Under the pieces are notes generated by a model that was not told the DNA's origin, did not search any database, and saw only the letters and a program-made list of their open reading frames with translations. A stretch of 64,000 nucleotides of DNA from Sipunculus nudus (Eukaryota > Annelida > Sipuncula > Golfingiida > Sipunculidae): positions 75,964,300-76,028,299 of the forward strand of contig CM049314.1 in assembly GCA_026874595.1 (NCBI GenBank), given 5' to 3'. Position numbers and translations under genes: made by a program. Below, piece by piece: positions 32,647 through 46,400 of this stretch. How positions within the stretch are numbered: position 1 is the first letter of the stretch; every line of letters begins with the position of its first letter.

Positions 32647-33845
32647 AACTAGAATACGGGTAGTCGACAAGCGACTACGTGTATCCGCCTAAATCAGAGT
32701 GGAACAGGTGAAGTGAGGCATGGATTGAGTGGCAAGGGGAAATAGAGTGTTGCATATTAGCATGGATGTCTGCAGCCAAATTGTGTATGTAGGTTGCCCC
32801 CCCCCTACCACAAAATCCAGAAAGCCGTCCAAGTTGTATACATATGCAAAATTTAAGGCAGATAAGTCAAACCACTACATGTATATGAGTGATTTTAGCC
32901 CGTGGCAGAAAAACAGATGGACGCTGAGCAAAAATGGTTGCAGGTGACTCCACCAGTTTTGCGTATGATAAAGAGCTATGTGAGAACTATACACATGCAA
33001 AACTTTGGCCCAATCAGTCAAACGGTTCCCAAGATATGAGCTTGGATGTCTGCTGCATAAACTAGAATGCAGGTGGCGCCACCTGTCATAAAATCAAGAG
33101 AGCTGTCGGGGATGTATAAACCTGCAAAATTTTAGGCAGATATGTCAAACCACTGCTGAGATATGAGTGATTTTATCCCATGGCAGACAAACAGACAGGA
33201 GCTGTGCAAAAATGGCTGCAGGTGGCGCCACCAGTTTTGCGTATGATGAAGAGCTATGTGAGATCTATACACATGCAAAGTTTTGGCCCAATCGGTCAAA
33301 CGGTTCCTGAGATATGAGCTTGGATGTCTGCAGCATCAACGTGAATGTGGGTGGAGCCACCTGTCATAAAATCAGAAGAGCTATCCAGGATGTATACGCA
33401 TGCAGAATTTCAGGTGAATTAGTCAAGTCACTGCAGAGATATGAGTGATTTTAACCCAAGGCAGACGAACAGATGGACACTGTGCAAACATGGTTGCAGG
33501 TGGTGCCACCATTTTTTGTGTATGGTATAAAGCTCTCCAAGGGCTACATTTGTGCAAAAAAAATTTCCTGATCGGTCAAACGGTTCCGGAGATATGTGGG
33601 TTTATGTGTGGAAACAGACGCACAAACGGACGCAGAGCGCAGAGGAAAGGTCAGAGGTCAAAACAAAATCGGGGCGCAGCAGTTCACATGTGACCCGAAC
33701 ATAATCGCTGGTTTCGTAAAATTCCGCCCAGTGGTTACGGAGGAGTTCTCCGGACACCTACGCCGCGGCGGTGGCGGCGGCGGCTGCGGCGGCGTGCAGC
33801 TGAAAACATAGTATCTGCAAAACTCTGTTTTGGCGGATACAATTA
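32647..33845 (+). mobile_element. P-family element, copy 4 (reference copy)
   Basis: Starts AACTAGAATACGGGTAGTCG. The hairpin GTAGTCG-ACAAG-CGACTAC is followed by TGTATCCGCC. It ends CTCTGTTTTGGCGGATACAA, the inverted partner. Core palindromes lie near 33069 (AGGTGGCGCCACCT at 33071-33084), 33218, 33347 and 33496, so units alternate about 149 and 129 bp. A GGCGGCGG run (33761-33795) lies near the 3' end. No ORF with a domain. Confidence 0.75.
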
Positions 33846-34577
33846 CTAATATGAAAACTGAACCAATCAGGAACCTTTCACAAGGCCTGTCAATATTGTG
33901 GGGAACACAACCCCGGTTCTGTTTTAGAGCAACTGTCTGACGTGGAGATATGATCTTGAATCTGACCAACCATATAAAGGCTTTAAAACCTGGTGCATGT
34001 TACACTTTTGTGTGCCCTGTAACAACTGATTTGATTTATGATTTGTGGTGATAAATAAGTCCCTTCACATGTGCCTGTTCCATATTGATATAGCAGGCCA
34101 GGAGGCCCACTGAAACAAGGTCTCTGCTCAACCCAGCACAGGACCTGGACACAAGGAAGATGCCTTGGGTCTCTCAGTATAATGCCAGTACTAGGCCTTC
34201 CAGGTTAATAGAGATTCAATTACTAAATATGCAAAACAGAACGTAGCCCAGTTCCAAGCATTACAGCACTGAGACATAACTTCTTTATGTGCTCCTACTA
34301 ACAGCCAGTCAGATAGTGGGGAATCCCTAATATTTGCATATTATTATCAGTACATCATGAGGCCATTTAAGAACCTGGCATTACCCTCTCAATGGCATTT
34401 TGATGTTGACCTTTGGATCAATAATGTCAATGACTGGAGGACCCACATGGAATGTTGGACCTTGGAAATCAGGACATAAAAATCAAAGGCAAATCTGTCA
34501 CTTTGGACAAATAATGTGCCCAGTAATATATATTGAAGATCCAGTACAAAAAAAACAGCAGGAAAGAAAACAAGAGA
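33846..34577. other. Intron, nothing recognised
   Basis: No repeat family or exon is supported in this stretch, though it is less AT-rich than its surroundings. Confidence 0.4.
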
Positions 34578-34926
34578 AACTAGGGACCCATGGGTCTCTA
34601 CCCTCAGCCTAAGGTTTGATTGTGAGGATATTTATGAGCTTTTTCAAAATGTCGTTCCAGTTACCTAACCTATGGTCTTGTAACCAAAAATTTTAGTAGT
34701 TACTATCTTTGAATGTACAGCATTTAGATTTTCTTAACAATCTTTGAAAACTGTGATGTTGACCCCGGGCCAGGAAATCTCAGAATCTATATATTTCTTC
34801 AGGCAGGTAAGCAATGTGAGAAAGATGGAAAGTTTGGGATGAAAATTTTGAGCAATATGTGCAAGATGGAAGGTTTTGGATGAAATGCTTGGCTTAAAAT
34901 GCAGCCATAATCTTTTTTACTTGTCA
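34578..34926 (+). repeat. G-family head, 3' truncated
   Basis: Head AACTAGGGACCCATGGGTC at 34578, then the G-type body (TTGTGAGGATATTTATGAG). It stops at about 34926, where a different direct repeat begins. Confidence 0.65.
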
Positions 34927-35450
34927 GATCAGCTAGGACCAGCCCAGTACAAGTTGAAGTCATCCCACAGGACGACCTGGCATCAAGTACCATGCTGCAG
35001 AGAAAAGCTCTTGTAAGGAAGAGTGTTGGAAAATTGTTTCTTCTAAATTTAGTAAATGCCTCTAACAAAATCTGTCAGAAATCTTTGATTTTAGGCAAGC
35101 AGGTTGGTCAGTTCTGTATGTCTGTTTGTTGCTTGCCAGCTTAAGAACCAAAAATTTTGGCAAGCATGTTGATCATTTCTGTATGTTTGTCTGTTTGTGT
35201 GTTCGTTTATTGCTTGCCTGAAATCTCCAATTTCGGCAAGCAGGTTGGTCAATCGCGGATGTCTGTTTTTCTGTTTGTTGTTTGCTGGAATCAAATCAAA
35301 TCAGCTAGGACCAGCCCAGTACAAGTTGAAGTCATCCCACAGGACGACCTGGCATCAAGTACCATGCTGCAGAGAAAAGCTCTTGTAAGGAGGAGTGTTT
35401 GAAAATTGTTTCTTCTAAATTTAGTAAATGCCTCTAACAAAATCTGTCTA
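34927..35450 (+). repeat. Near-identical 148-bp direct repeat with spacer
   Basis: 34927-35073 and 35299-35448 share CAGCTAGGACCAGCCCAGTA through CCTCTAACAAAATCTGTC with very few differences. The spacer holds three GGCAAGCAGGTTGGTCA-type subunits. Confidence 0.85.
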
Positions 35451-36860
35451 AAGTCCTTTACTCAGACAATTCTTTATTTGAAGACATGCTTGAAACAACT
35501 ATAAGAGTGTTAATATGGTACAACACCATCATTTTCTCAGTATAATTTGTGATTTAGACACCCCTACCTCATAGTTTCTTTAACAAAAGAGGTACAACGA
35601 TGCTGCCGGTATCGAATTTGACACCACCAATGTGAAAATGCTCTCACCGTTGTAAAAATAGTAAACCTTAAAAAGACGAATGATTGCCACATATTGCTGC
35701 AAAATATGCGTTGTACTTTTTTAAATGATTTACAATTGTTCATTTAATCTTTGGTTACTACTGCGCTGGCTCAGTTGAAAGAACTAACGAGTACATATGC
35801 CCCTTATCAATAACCACGTGACACTGACGATGTGACATGTCATTTGTTCATTTCAACTCATTTGGAAAGACTGACAAGGCACTTCTTCCAAATATTGCCG
35901 AGCAGCTACCGTGCATACAAGCGGGCAAGTAATTTGGTCTTACAGAAAATGCAAATTTACAGGGCACGGGGCAAATTTGAACAATCTCAGATCAGTTATG
36001 AAGGGTTACAAATGTCAGTCATTTGCAGTGGAGGCCACATTCATAGCCAGGAAGGAGTCTCTTATTTCTCTAGTAAAATTAGAATATTTTTAATATTTAG
36101 GTGCTTTCTATAAACCCCATGGAATAAAAAGCTTATGCGCAGAACTGCGTTCTCATCTTATGAACCCCCCCACATATGACTGCCACCCACACTGTTTAGC
36201 GGGCACATCTGAACATCGGTTCTAGAGACAGGTGAACAGGCATATATGCCACGTTGCACATTTCTCCAAACAAGCTGTGAATTTTAAACATATTGTATCA
36301 GCAAAGGATAAAAAATCCTAATAGACCATTGCTTTAAATATTAAAAAAAATTAACATTAATAAAAAATTGTACTTCTTGACTTTATTATTTGAATTTTAT
36401 CCACACATAGGCCTACAATATATATATATATATAGAAAAGTTCATTATAATTTTAAAAGATCCTTTAATACATGTGTCAGTTTGGTACCAAGGAATTTTC
36501 AAGATGTTTAATGTTTAACAAAGCAGTTTTTATGACAAATGGAAAACAAAGATTCCCTTGGCCCCATAGACCGCGTGTAAAGTTTGGGAAACAGGACGTT
36601 GGATATGCGAAGAATTGTTGTAGATATATAGACTTTGAATAAAGGTAGTGTTACCAACCATTTCTGTCACAAAATTATGGAAGAGATATGTATTTGCAAA
36701 CTTCAAACAATATTAAATAAATAAATGTTCAGTTCACTTGAGTTTATAATACACTGCAGGATACAGAAATTCACATGTAAGATAACCGATTCATGCATAA
36801 ACAAGGATACCCTAATGTTTAAATACATGCATTTATAAGAAATGGAATACGAATATTATA
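35451..36860. other. Intron, nothing recognised
   Basis: AT-rich, with a short TA tract near 36418-36434. The ORF at 35832-36113 has no recognisable domain and is probably chance. Confidence 0.4.
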
Positions 36861-39110
36861 TTTTTGCAAAACAAATATCATGACCTCAAATTGGCCAGGA
36901 CGACCTCAGAAAATTTGAGGTCTTCCCATAGGATGACCTCAAATTTTCATACATTTCTGTCCCTGTGTATGTTTGTCTGTTTGTGTGTTTGTTTATTGTT
37001 TGCCTGTGTGCACTCTACCAGTCGCAATTTTACACCAATCACTTTTAAACTTACATATTTGGTAGATAATTAGAATTCCTAGAAGCCTGTTGTTTCTGGT
37101 CAATACAGGTCAAAGGTTATGGTCATCAAAAGTTTGCAAAATTTTTTTCTTCATATCTTTGACACTATTAGTCATATCTACTTCAACTGTAGCTCATTTA
37201 ATCGTCATTCCAAGGCCTTTCTTCTAGTGCGCAGCTGCCTCAAATTTGCTGATACCATGGTTATGCATTTGGGAGAAGTCATGATATTTGAAAATAAGGG
37301 GTCTTATTTTTATAAATTAGTCAGTTTTAAAGCTAGAGAGGTCTAGTTTTTTGCATCAGGTAGCATACAAGTAGTGTTATTCGATTATATTATAGTCTTG
37401 CAAAATCTTGTACAATATCTAATCAAACGAGATACTTCCACAAGTATGAAAGAATCATTTTGAAACTGATATATTTTAACAAATTTTCCATTTTCCAGAT
37501 ATGGCAGCTATGGGATATGCACTCAAACCATATCAACATTTTAATTTTGGCCATATCTCCAAAACTATAAACCTCAATTACATAAACTATAGCTTATTTT
37601 CTTCCTTTGAGTCTTCTCCATAATCAGGGTAAGACATCTGGTGTCAATCTTATGTTATTTAGTATGTCTGTCTGTTTGTCAATTGTCCTCCATTTCACCT
37701 GCTTACTCGTTTATTGTGTCTCACATACAGCATTAAACAGGCCACAGTTTTGCAGGAATTCTTTTGAAACTGGTACATCTTGTGCCATACACTAATGTCT
37801 TGAAACTGATTTTTCATTTTCGGGATATTGCTACTAGGGGGCGCTGTACTAGAACCACAACATTGAACAACATATTTTCTTGCCATATCTCCACAACTAT
37901 GAACCTTTTATCTACATAAACAATTACTCATTTTGTTTCTAAATACCTTCTCAATATGATAATCTGGCCAACTGTTAGCTCAGATGTGGCAGTGTGACAG
38001 TGCATCTGTCTGTTTGTTGGTTGTTTTCAGTTATCTCTGCTTTCATGTTCTTATTTGTAATATATGTCTTTCAACAGGCCACAACTTCTCAACAATCCCT
38101 CTGAAAGTCACTCAACTGATAGAAAATTGACAGTTTGTTCTTTCTGTCCATCTGTCTATCATTTCAACTTCCGGCAAGTGCTCGACCTATGGTAGTCTAG
38201 TTTGTCTGTGTCCTCTCTACAGGTCACAATTTTGCAGCGATCACTACCAAACTTTCACAGTTGATAGAAAATTAATTTATGGTTAATATGGTTAATTTAA
38301 GTCAAAGGTCAAGGTCAAGGTCCTTGAAAAACGATGAAATTTTATTTTTGTCATAACTTTCTCAATATTGGTCTACAATCTTAGGCTCAATTTCTTCCTC
38401 AGGGTCTTCTCCAGAATCTGGTTTAGTTGACTAGTCTCAATCTTGTGTCACTTTGTGACTTTTAGCTGTTTTTTGCCTGTTTGCTGGTTGTTGCGTCTGA
38501 CATATAGCATTCTATAGGCCACAGTCTTACTGGAATCCTTTTGAAACTGGTACATATCATTTCTTACACTAATATCTTGAAAGGAATTTTTCATTTTCAG
38601 AATATGGCCTCTAGGGGCTGCTGCACTCCTCTACAACATATCATTTTTTTGGCCATATCTCAAAAACTATAAACTTCAATTGCATAAACTATTGCTTATT
38701 TTTTTTCTCTGTCTTCTTCATAACCTGGTCAAGTCATCTGGTCTCAGCCTTGTGTCACTTTGTAAGTATGTCTGTCTGTTTTTCAGTTTTCCTCTAGTTC
38801 GCCTGCTTGCTGGTTCTTGGGTCTCATATATAGCACTCTACAGGCCACAGTTTTGCAGGAATTGCTTTGTAACTTACATGTGTAAGGTATCACAACAATA
38901 TCTGGAAGTCCTTTGTGTATTTTTCAAATAAATCAAGGTCAAGGAGATCAAATCATATCAAAATCATATTTTCTTCATAATTTTTTTAATATCTTCACAA
39001 ACTTATGGCTAATTTTCTCCACTTTGGCACTGCTCATTCATCTGACAAACTTACATTCCGGCAAGTGCATGACCTCTGGTCATCTAGTTAAATAAGTTGG
39101 TCATGTGACT
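36861..39110 (+). repeat. Degenerate repeat, units about 330-430 bp
   Basis: Blocks such as GGCCACAGTTTTGCAGGAAT, TTGGCCATATCTCCAAAACT, and TGTCTGTCTGTTTGT recur around 37740, 38085, 38516 and 38843. G-like TGACC sequence ends the stretch. No gene. Confidence 0.6.
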
Positions 39111-40375
39111 TTGACCTTTGACCTTGGGAATAGGGTGAAGTGTGTTGCATATTAGCATGCATGACTGCAGCATAAATGTGAATGTAGGTGGTACCACCTG
39201 TCATAAAATCGAGAAAAATGTGCAGGATGTATAAACCTGCAAAATTTCAGGTGGATAAGTCAAACCACTGCTGAGATATGAGTGATTTTATCCCAAGGCA
39301 GATGAACAGATGGACTATGTGCATAAATGGTTGCAGGTGGCCCCTCCAGTTTTGCTTATGATGAAGAGCTATGTGAGATCTATAAACATGCAAAATTTTG
39401 GCCCAATCCGTCAAACGGTTCCCGAGATATGAGCATGGATGTCTGCAGAGTAAACCTAAATGTAGGTGGCGCAACCTTTCATAAAATCAAGAGAGCTGTC
39501 CACTATGTATAAAGCTGCAAAATTTCAGGTGGATAAGTCAAACCACTGCTGAGATATGAGTGATTTTATCCCAAGGCAGATGAAGAGATGGACGCTGTGC
39601 ATTAATGGTTGCAGGTGGCACCCCCAGTTTTGCTTATGGTAAAGAGCTATGTCAGATCTATACACATGCAAAATTTTGGCCCAATCGGTCAAACCGTTCC
39701 CAAAAGTTCAAGCATGGATGTCTGCAGAGTAAACCTGAATGTAGGTGGTGCCACCTGTCATAAATTGGAGAAAGCTGTCCAAATTGTATAAACCTGCAAA
39801 ATATCAGGTGGATAAGTCAAACCACTGCAGAGATATGAGTGATTTTATCCCAAGACAGATGAACAGATGGGTGCTGTGCATTAATGGTTGCAGGTGGCAC
39901 CACCAGTTTTGCCTATGATAAAGAGCTATTTGAGATCTATACACAGGCAAAATTTTGGCCCAATCGGTCAAACCGTTCCCGAGATATGAGCTTGGATATC
40001 TGCAGAGTAAACCTGAATGTAGGTGGCGCCATCTGTCATAAAATCGAGAAAGCTGTCCAGGGTGTATAAACCTGCAAAATTTCAGGTGGAAAAGTTAAAC
40101 CACTGCCAAGATATGAGTGATATTAACCCAAGGCAGATAAACAGATGGACGCTGTGTGAAAATGGTTGCAGGTGGCGCCACCATTTTTAGTGTATGTTAT
40201 AAAGCTATCAAAGGGCTACATTTGTGCAAAATTTTTAACCCTGATCGGTCAAACAGTTCCCAAGATATGCGGGTTTATGTGTGGAAACATACGCACAAAT
40301 GGACACTGGACAGCGAGGAAAGGTCAGAGGTCAACCAAAAATGAGGGCGCAGCAGTTCACATGTGATCTGATGAT
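39111..40375 (+). repeat. P-family core, truncated at both ends
   Basis: Eight or so P monomers, with alternating GCAGGTGGC.CCACCAG and GTAGGTGG.GCCACCTG. It ends in AGCAGTTCACATGTGATC without the terminal GGCGGATACA block. Its start at about 39126 (GGGAATAGG) lacks the AACTAG head. Confidence 0.75.
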
Positions 40376-41340
40376 AAACCCCATTTGCTTAAAATGCAAA
40401 CCAAGTTTTTTCAAACAGTTGAAAGATATAGTTCCAATAATCTGGGAATATTGCATCTAAACATTGTGTCTAGAAGTCTAGACGCTGTGTCTAGACGTCT
40501 AGACACATTGTCTAGACACCCCCCCAGAGCCAGGTCAGTTGCCATGGTGATGTCTGGACCCCACCTGTTTGTACTGAGTGACCTCTTGACTTGGTTGCTG
40601 AAACTCAGCATATTGTCAAATCTGTTTTCAAATACAGAAAGCCTTTTTCAATTGGCTACAATGCTTTTTTAAAACTGTATTTACCCAATCTATTCTTATA
40701 TATCCTTATAACTGGCAGAACCCTACCATAGAATAATTCTTGTAAAGTTTAAACCAATCAGCTTGACAGTTGATCATAAATCAGTGTATAAGCTAGAAGA
40801 AATTAAAATTACATTTTTTTTGCTTGTTAAAAACACATCAATGTAGGTGGCGCCACCAATATCTCAAAATCAGATATGACACATGTGACAAACATTTGTA
40901 TAAAATTTGGTGATTATAGCTCTAGCCTTTTCTAAGATTTAATTTTAGTGTGCTTTTTTGGACAGATGACTAAGTTCAACCTCCTGTAATTGGCCAAAAA
41001 TCTCAGAACTGGAACCATTCAAACAAACTTGAGAGAGATTGTTCCAGGAATCATTTCTGTGAAATATTGGACAATTTGGCTGGACAGTTTTAGAGAAGAA
41101 GATTTTTAAAGGTTTTTAAGCTTTTTCTCTATAAAATCTAAATCAATGCAGATACCCAATAATAAGCTCCAGGGCACCATGTTTCACATATGTGACTAAT
41201 ACTTACATGTTATTTGGAGCTGCTAGCTCCGACGGTTTCTGACTTACAGCCATGGACGGCGGAAAGCCAGCCCTGGACGGCAGACGGCTGACGGAGGACG
41301 CTGCGCCATCGCATAAGCTCACAGGTTCACTAAAAACTCA
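40376..41340 (+). repeat. R-family repeat, copy 2, with a 22-bp palindrome
   Basis: Matches parts of 10651-12182 and 52230-53500. A perfect palindrome (arm TGTGTCTAGAC) lies at 40486-40507. Confidence 0.65.
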
Positions 41341-42335
41341 GAAAAACGCAGGTGGTGCCACCAATTTTCTGAAACTGAAAAATGAGTCATGGTATATATT
41401 CAAGGCATTATTTATGGCAATCCATGCATTAATTATCAAGATAGTGGAGGTTTTATATTAAATTTTTAAATATTCTGGGGGTACTTACAAGCCCCATAGC
41501 TGCAAGAATATAGGTCACACTGGCCTTATTTCAGGTTCCAGAAGAGTTTTTTATTGACCTCCCTGAAAAATTCACTAAGAAGTTTCTAGGTCCACTGATT
41601 ATGATTTGTGCCCTGCTAAGGGATGCCTGGACAGCCAGACGCCCCGACGGACGACAGACAAAGCGCCATTCCTAGACCTCAGTTGACCTTCATTCAATTA
41701 ACTGAACTAAAAGATTGTGAAATTAATTTTTTTTCACTGAATGGGGGGATTATGAAAGCCCAAACCATAAAATTTTGACCCCAAAATAAACTCTAACTTC
41801 AACAGTTTCCATATACAGTGAGGAAAATATTTTTCTAGCTGTTTTCACAAGATATGTATTTTATAACTTCTACATATTACATAATACTGACCCAATTTTT
41901 GCAGGTATATAGATAAAAGATGGAATAATCCTGATACCAAATATGAATAAAACAGACAAGTGGTTTTTTACAGTCCTGAGATATGGAACAGGAATATACA
42001 CAGAAAAAGTCAGATCACTTCTTTAGGTCATAAAAGGTCATCAGTTGCTACTGCTGCTTGTAAAGTCACTCTGTAATTCCCTGGCCTTACTACTGAAAGT
42101 CGAAGTCACTCACTTGTTCCAATAAAAGTGTGCCAATACACAGAGAGGTTGGGAATCTCTGTTAGCTCAGTGGCAGAGCAAATCTGGTAGAAGAACGGAG
42201 GGACATCTAACCATAAGTCAAATTTTGGATTCGTAGGTCAAACTGTTTCAAAATATGCCAGCCTTACACACACAGAGGAGGACAAAGGATCATCACTACA
42301 GCTCAGGTGACTTTTAGTCAGCTGAACTAATAAAA
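41341..42335 (+). repeat. G-type tail, unassigned part, and H-type tail
   Basis: 41341-41712 resembles 9480-9866 (CCCATAGCT, TTGACCTCCCTG, then CCTCAGTTGACC). 41720-42130 is unassigned. 42150-42330 is an H-family tail with hairpin arms CTCAGGTGACT and AGTCAGCTGA (42302-42325). Confidence 0.55.
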
Positions 42336-42652
42336 TGGATACCTTTTACAGGAGAATTTGACTGGCTGAATGTAATGAGGGCTTTACCATTCTGAAATCA
42401 TAAACAGGTAAAACCAGGTTGTGTCAAGCTCACTTAAATTGAATAACCTGCTCTCAATCGCAGTTTAAATTAAATTATTACCATGTAAAATTTGCTTGTG
42501 TCAAGCCTCAGATAATTTCAAATGTTATCATTAAAGGCAAATTTAAGATATTTCCTGAAAATGGATTGGGTCCAGCCAGTTAAAAATATTATACATGCAG
42601 GCAAGAAGAAGAGAATGATGTTTGATTTTTAATTTCTTGAAACAGATATTCC

Positions 42653-43331
42653 TGTAACGGGGTCGGAAATAAGCGTTCGGGAGATGTTGGTCTCTCTCTC
42701 TCTCTCTCTCTCGACCAAGAAAAAAAAGACGTCCAGTGGTGGTGTATACGTTTAAAGATAGACAAAATAGAGATATGGCGTGCTGCCACAACCAACAGTA
42801 TGAGCGGAATCTGCTTTATAACACATGTTAACATACATAAAGACATACGGAGATATACGATAAGAAAACACTCGCATGCATGTATTTCATGCATGAGAGT
42901 AAAAATGAAGACGGGTTCAGAGAGAGTAAAAATTACGTTTGCTCGAGAGCAAAACGGAAACCATGATTAAGCTCGAGTGAAAACTTCGTCAATATTACAA
43001 GGTAAGTTAAAGCATATATTCAGAGACTATTTAGAGACGAGAGTTATAAAGGTGGTAATAAAATAAGAAACCTTTAACAATATGAAAAGTGGTAACTCAC
43101 CTACAAGATAGACAAAATAGAGATATGGCGTGCTGCCACAACCAACAGTATGAGCGGAATGCCGTCTCCACGGCAAGAATTCCCGCTATTACCTGCTCTT
43201 TTGTTATGTAAAACGACCAAATCTTAAGGGGGAACTATGGTCTGGATTGAGCAAAAAAAAATATAAAGCAACTCCCTGAGGGAGAACACAGGAAAGAACC
43301 AGACGAGTTTAAGATAGACCCGTTATATACA
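42653..43331 (-). repeat. Gypsy 3' LTR
   Basis: A 679-bp copy of 49925-50607. It holds a 22-nt (TC)n tract (42691-42712) and a 56-bp internal direct repeat (42755-42810 and 43105-43160). On the minus strand it starts TGTATATAACGGG and ends CCGTTACA. Confidence 0.9.
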
Positions 43332-43341
43332 CCCCCCTCTT
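43332..43341 (-). promoter_or_regulatory. Polypurine tract of Gypsy
   Basis: AAGAGGGGGG on the minus strand directly precedes the 3' LTR start TGTATA. This is the expected position and composition for the plus-strand primer. Confidence 0.75.
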
Positions 43342-43457
43342 AAGAAAATGGCGACCCGACATCTAAAACGAAACAAGATGGCTATGATACGATAGAATAA
43401 AGCAACCAATCATTATATATCAACACGTACACACAGCGAAGTATGTCTTTACCTAAC

Positions 43458-46400
43458 TTAATCTATGACATAATCGCCAGAACGAAGATAGGCAGGTAAC
43501 CGTTTCTGACGTGTTGACCTTCTTAATGGTCTAGGAGGCGATTCTATATTCACTGAAAGGGAAGGAGCATTATCAGGTGGAGGTATATATACAGGAGACT
43601 GGACCCAAGGGCCCTCGTTATTACACACCATGGAGGTAACAGACTCGTCATCCGAAATAACAGATTCAGCTGCAGATAGTACAGGTACATCATCTTGAAT
43701 GTTAGTAAAAGTTGGTTCTGAAATAGAAAGATGATCATTAATGGTATCATCATTAGACATGGAATGCTCAGAATCAATCACCATGATAATAGCATCGGAA
43801 TCATTTTCACTATCAGACGATAAATCACTGGAATTCTGAGAGTCCGGTACATTTCTCTGTACATTAGCGGTTGGCGGATCAGGAATGTAATCAATTGGCA
43901 GGAGAAGATTACGATGTAGTGTACGACTGAGCGAGGGATTGTCAATAGGAGAGACAACATAAACGGGTATCCCTGCTTTTGGTTGCATTTTAACAACATA
44001 AACCTGTTCTCCCCACTTAGTTGCCAATTTGTGTTTTCCTGTAAAGGCTACATTACGAACTAACACGCGATCACCGATGTCAAGTACAGCGCCATGCGAC
44101 CGACGGTCGTATAATTTCTTATGACGGTGTTTTGAAGCGGCGGAAGTGCGTTGGGCAATATCGTATGCCGTCGATAACTGATTTTTCAAATCAGAAACGT
44201 AAGTTCGGTATGCTTGTTGGTCAGTTGGACTGTCAGTTCCCAAAATTAAATCAATTGGGAGTTGAGGATGACGCCCAAACATTAAGAAAAACGGTGAATA
44301 CCCGGTAGACTCGTTTTTGCTACTATTGTATGCATGAGTAAGTGGGCCAACGTGTTCTTTCCAGTTTCTCTTTTGTTCATCCTCCAGGGTACCCAACATA
44401 CTTGAAAGTGTACGGTTAAAGCGTTCAACTGGGTTACCCTGGGCATGGTAAGGAGTCGTACGAGATTTCTTTATACCACAGAGGCGACAAAGTTCACGTA
44501 TCAATTGAGACTCGAACTGTCTACCTTGGTCACTATGGATTCTACTAGGAAATCCATAGTGGTTTACAAAGGTATTCAGGAGCATCTTAGCAGTTTGTTT
44601 AGCCTTAGTACTTCGACAGGGCATCGCCATCGCGTATCGAGTAAAATGGTCCGTCATTACGAGGACATTTTCTACCCCACCCCTAGAGGGCTCTATACTA
44701 AGAAAATCAATACAAAGTAGCTCCATCGGTCCATTGGAGGATAGGGAAACTAAAGGAGCAGTATCGGGCGGTGATTTTCGCCGTATACATCGAGGACATT
44801 CCCTGACATACTTTTCTATATCACGTGTCATCTTTGGCCAGAAACACCTGTCTTGAGCAAGTTGTAATGTACGATTGCGACCAAGATGGCCGACGTCATC
44901 ATGAATACCTGACATGGCAGTTTGTCGACATTGTGAAGGAACTACTAGCTGGAATTGTTCTTTCCCATCACACAGGCGACGACGGTAGAGAATCTCGTCC
45001 TTCAGAATAAGTGAATCTAAATACCTGAAAAGATATATCTGATCTGGCATTAAAGTGGGTTTACTTATTCGGGTACCATCCTTTAGGTACAGAATGAAGG
45101 GTTTCAACAGGTCATCCTGCCGCTGTGCAGAGCGTATATCCTGCGGGTCCTGAAACAAAGATGTAGAAGGGATGTTCATACATAAGACAGTATCAGGCAT
45201 ACATGTTATGGTGGATATCAAAGCTGGTGTGGCCACGTCGGGGTTACATATAGCCTTTACAACCTCAGGAGGTATATCTTGTCCTTCGCCTCTACCTTTA
45301 TCTTGAATAGCTCTAGGAATTCGCGAGAGCGCGTCAGCATCGATGTTATGCTTTCCTGAGCGATATTGTATGCTAAACTCATAATTTGCAAGTTCGGCAA
45401 TCCATCGTTGTCCTGTGGCATCAAGCTTTGCTGTGGAGAGAACATAAGTAAGGGGATTATTATCTGTAAAAACAGTGAAACAGGAGCCGTAAAGATAGTC
45501 TTTGAATTTATCTGTAATGCTCCACTTTAATGCTAGGAATTCCAACTTGTGCGCTGGATATCTAGACTCCGCTGGTGTTAAGCTGCGGCTTGCAAAAGCA
45601 ATAGGTTTCTTCTCCCCATTCTGTTCCTGGTACAAAATACCTGAAAGTCCACTGAAACTAGCATCAGTATGCAAAATAAAAGGACATGAAAAATCAGCAA
45701 AAGCAAGCACAGGAGCTGTGGATAAAGCATCAATCAATGAGTCAAATGCATTTTGATGATCAGATGTCCAAATAAACGATGGAGTCGCTGAATTCATAGA
45801 TTTTACTCTTGCCTTTGATTTGCGCTGGTCTCCCTTCAGTAGATTATGGAGAGGTCTAGCCATAGCAGCAAAACCTTTTATGAACTTGCGATAAAAACCT
45901 GCAAATCCTAAAAATCTACGTACATCCTGGACACAGTTAGGTATTGGCCATTCCTTCAGAACCTGTATTTTGCTGGGATCAGTTTTAATTCCTTCTTTTG
46001 ACACCACGTGACCTAAATACTTGATTTCTTGTTGAAGAAAGTGACATTTAGATGGTTTTAACTTTAGACCTGCATCAGAAAGACGCTGAAAGACAGAATT
46101 TAAGCGGTCCAGGTGTTCATCAAAAGTACGGGACGCTACAATGATATCATCAAGATATAACCAGCATTCCTTCAGATGAAGATCCCCCATAACCTTCTGC
46201 ATCAATCGTTGGAATAAGGCAGGTGCGTTCATTAATCCAAAGGGCATGGTTTCAAATTGATAGAATCCTAATGGACCTACAGTAAAAGCTGTTTTCTCTT
46301 TGTCTTCCTCTGCAACTTCCACCTGCCAATATCCAGACTTCAAGTCTAGGGATGAAAAATACTGACTACCTATTAAAGAGTCCAATGTATCATCCATCCT

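Noticed and set aside
33658-33969. Proline-rich minus-strand ORF at the end of P copy 4.
   Set aside because: Coded by the GGCGGCGG run of the P element. No splice sites or domain.
42166-42195. tRNA-like GTTAGCTCAGTGGCAGAGC, as an A box of a tRNA or SINE.
   Set aside because: It aligns with the H-family tail (CAGCTTGGTAGGAGATC at about 60755) and no B box or cloverleaf follows.
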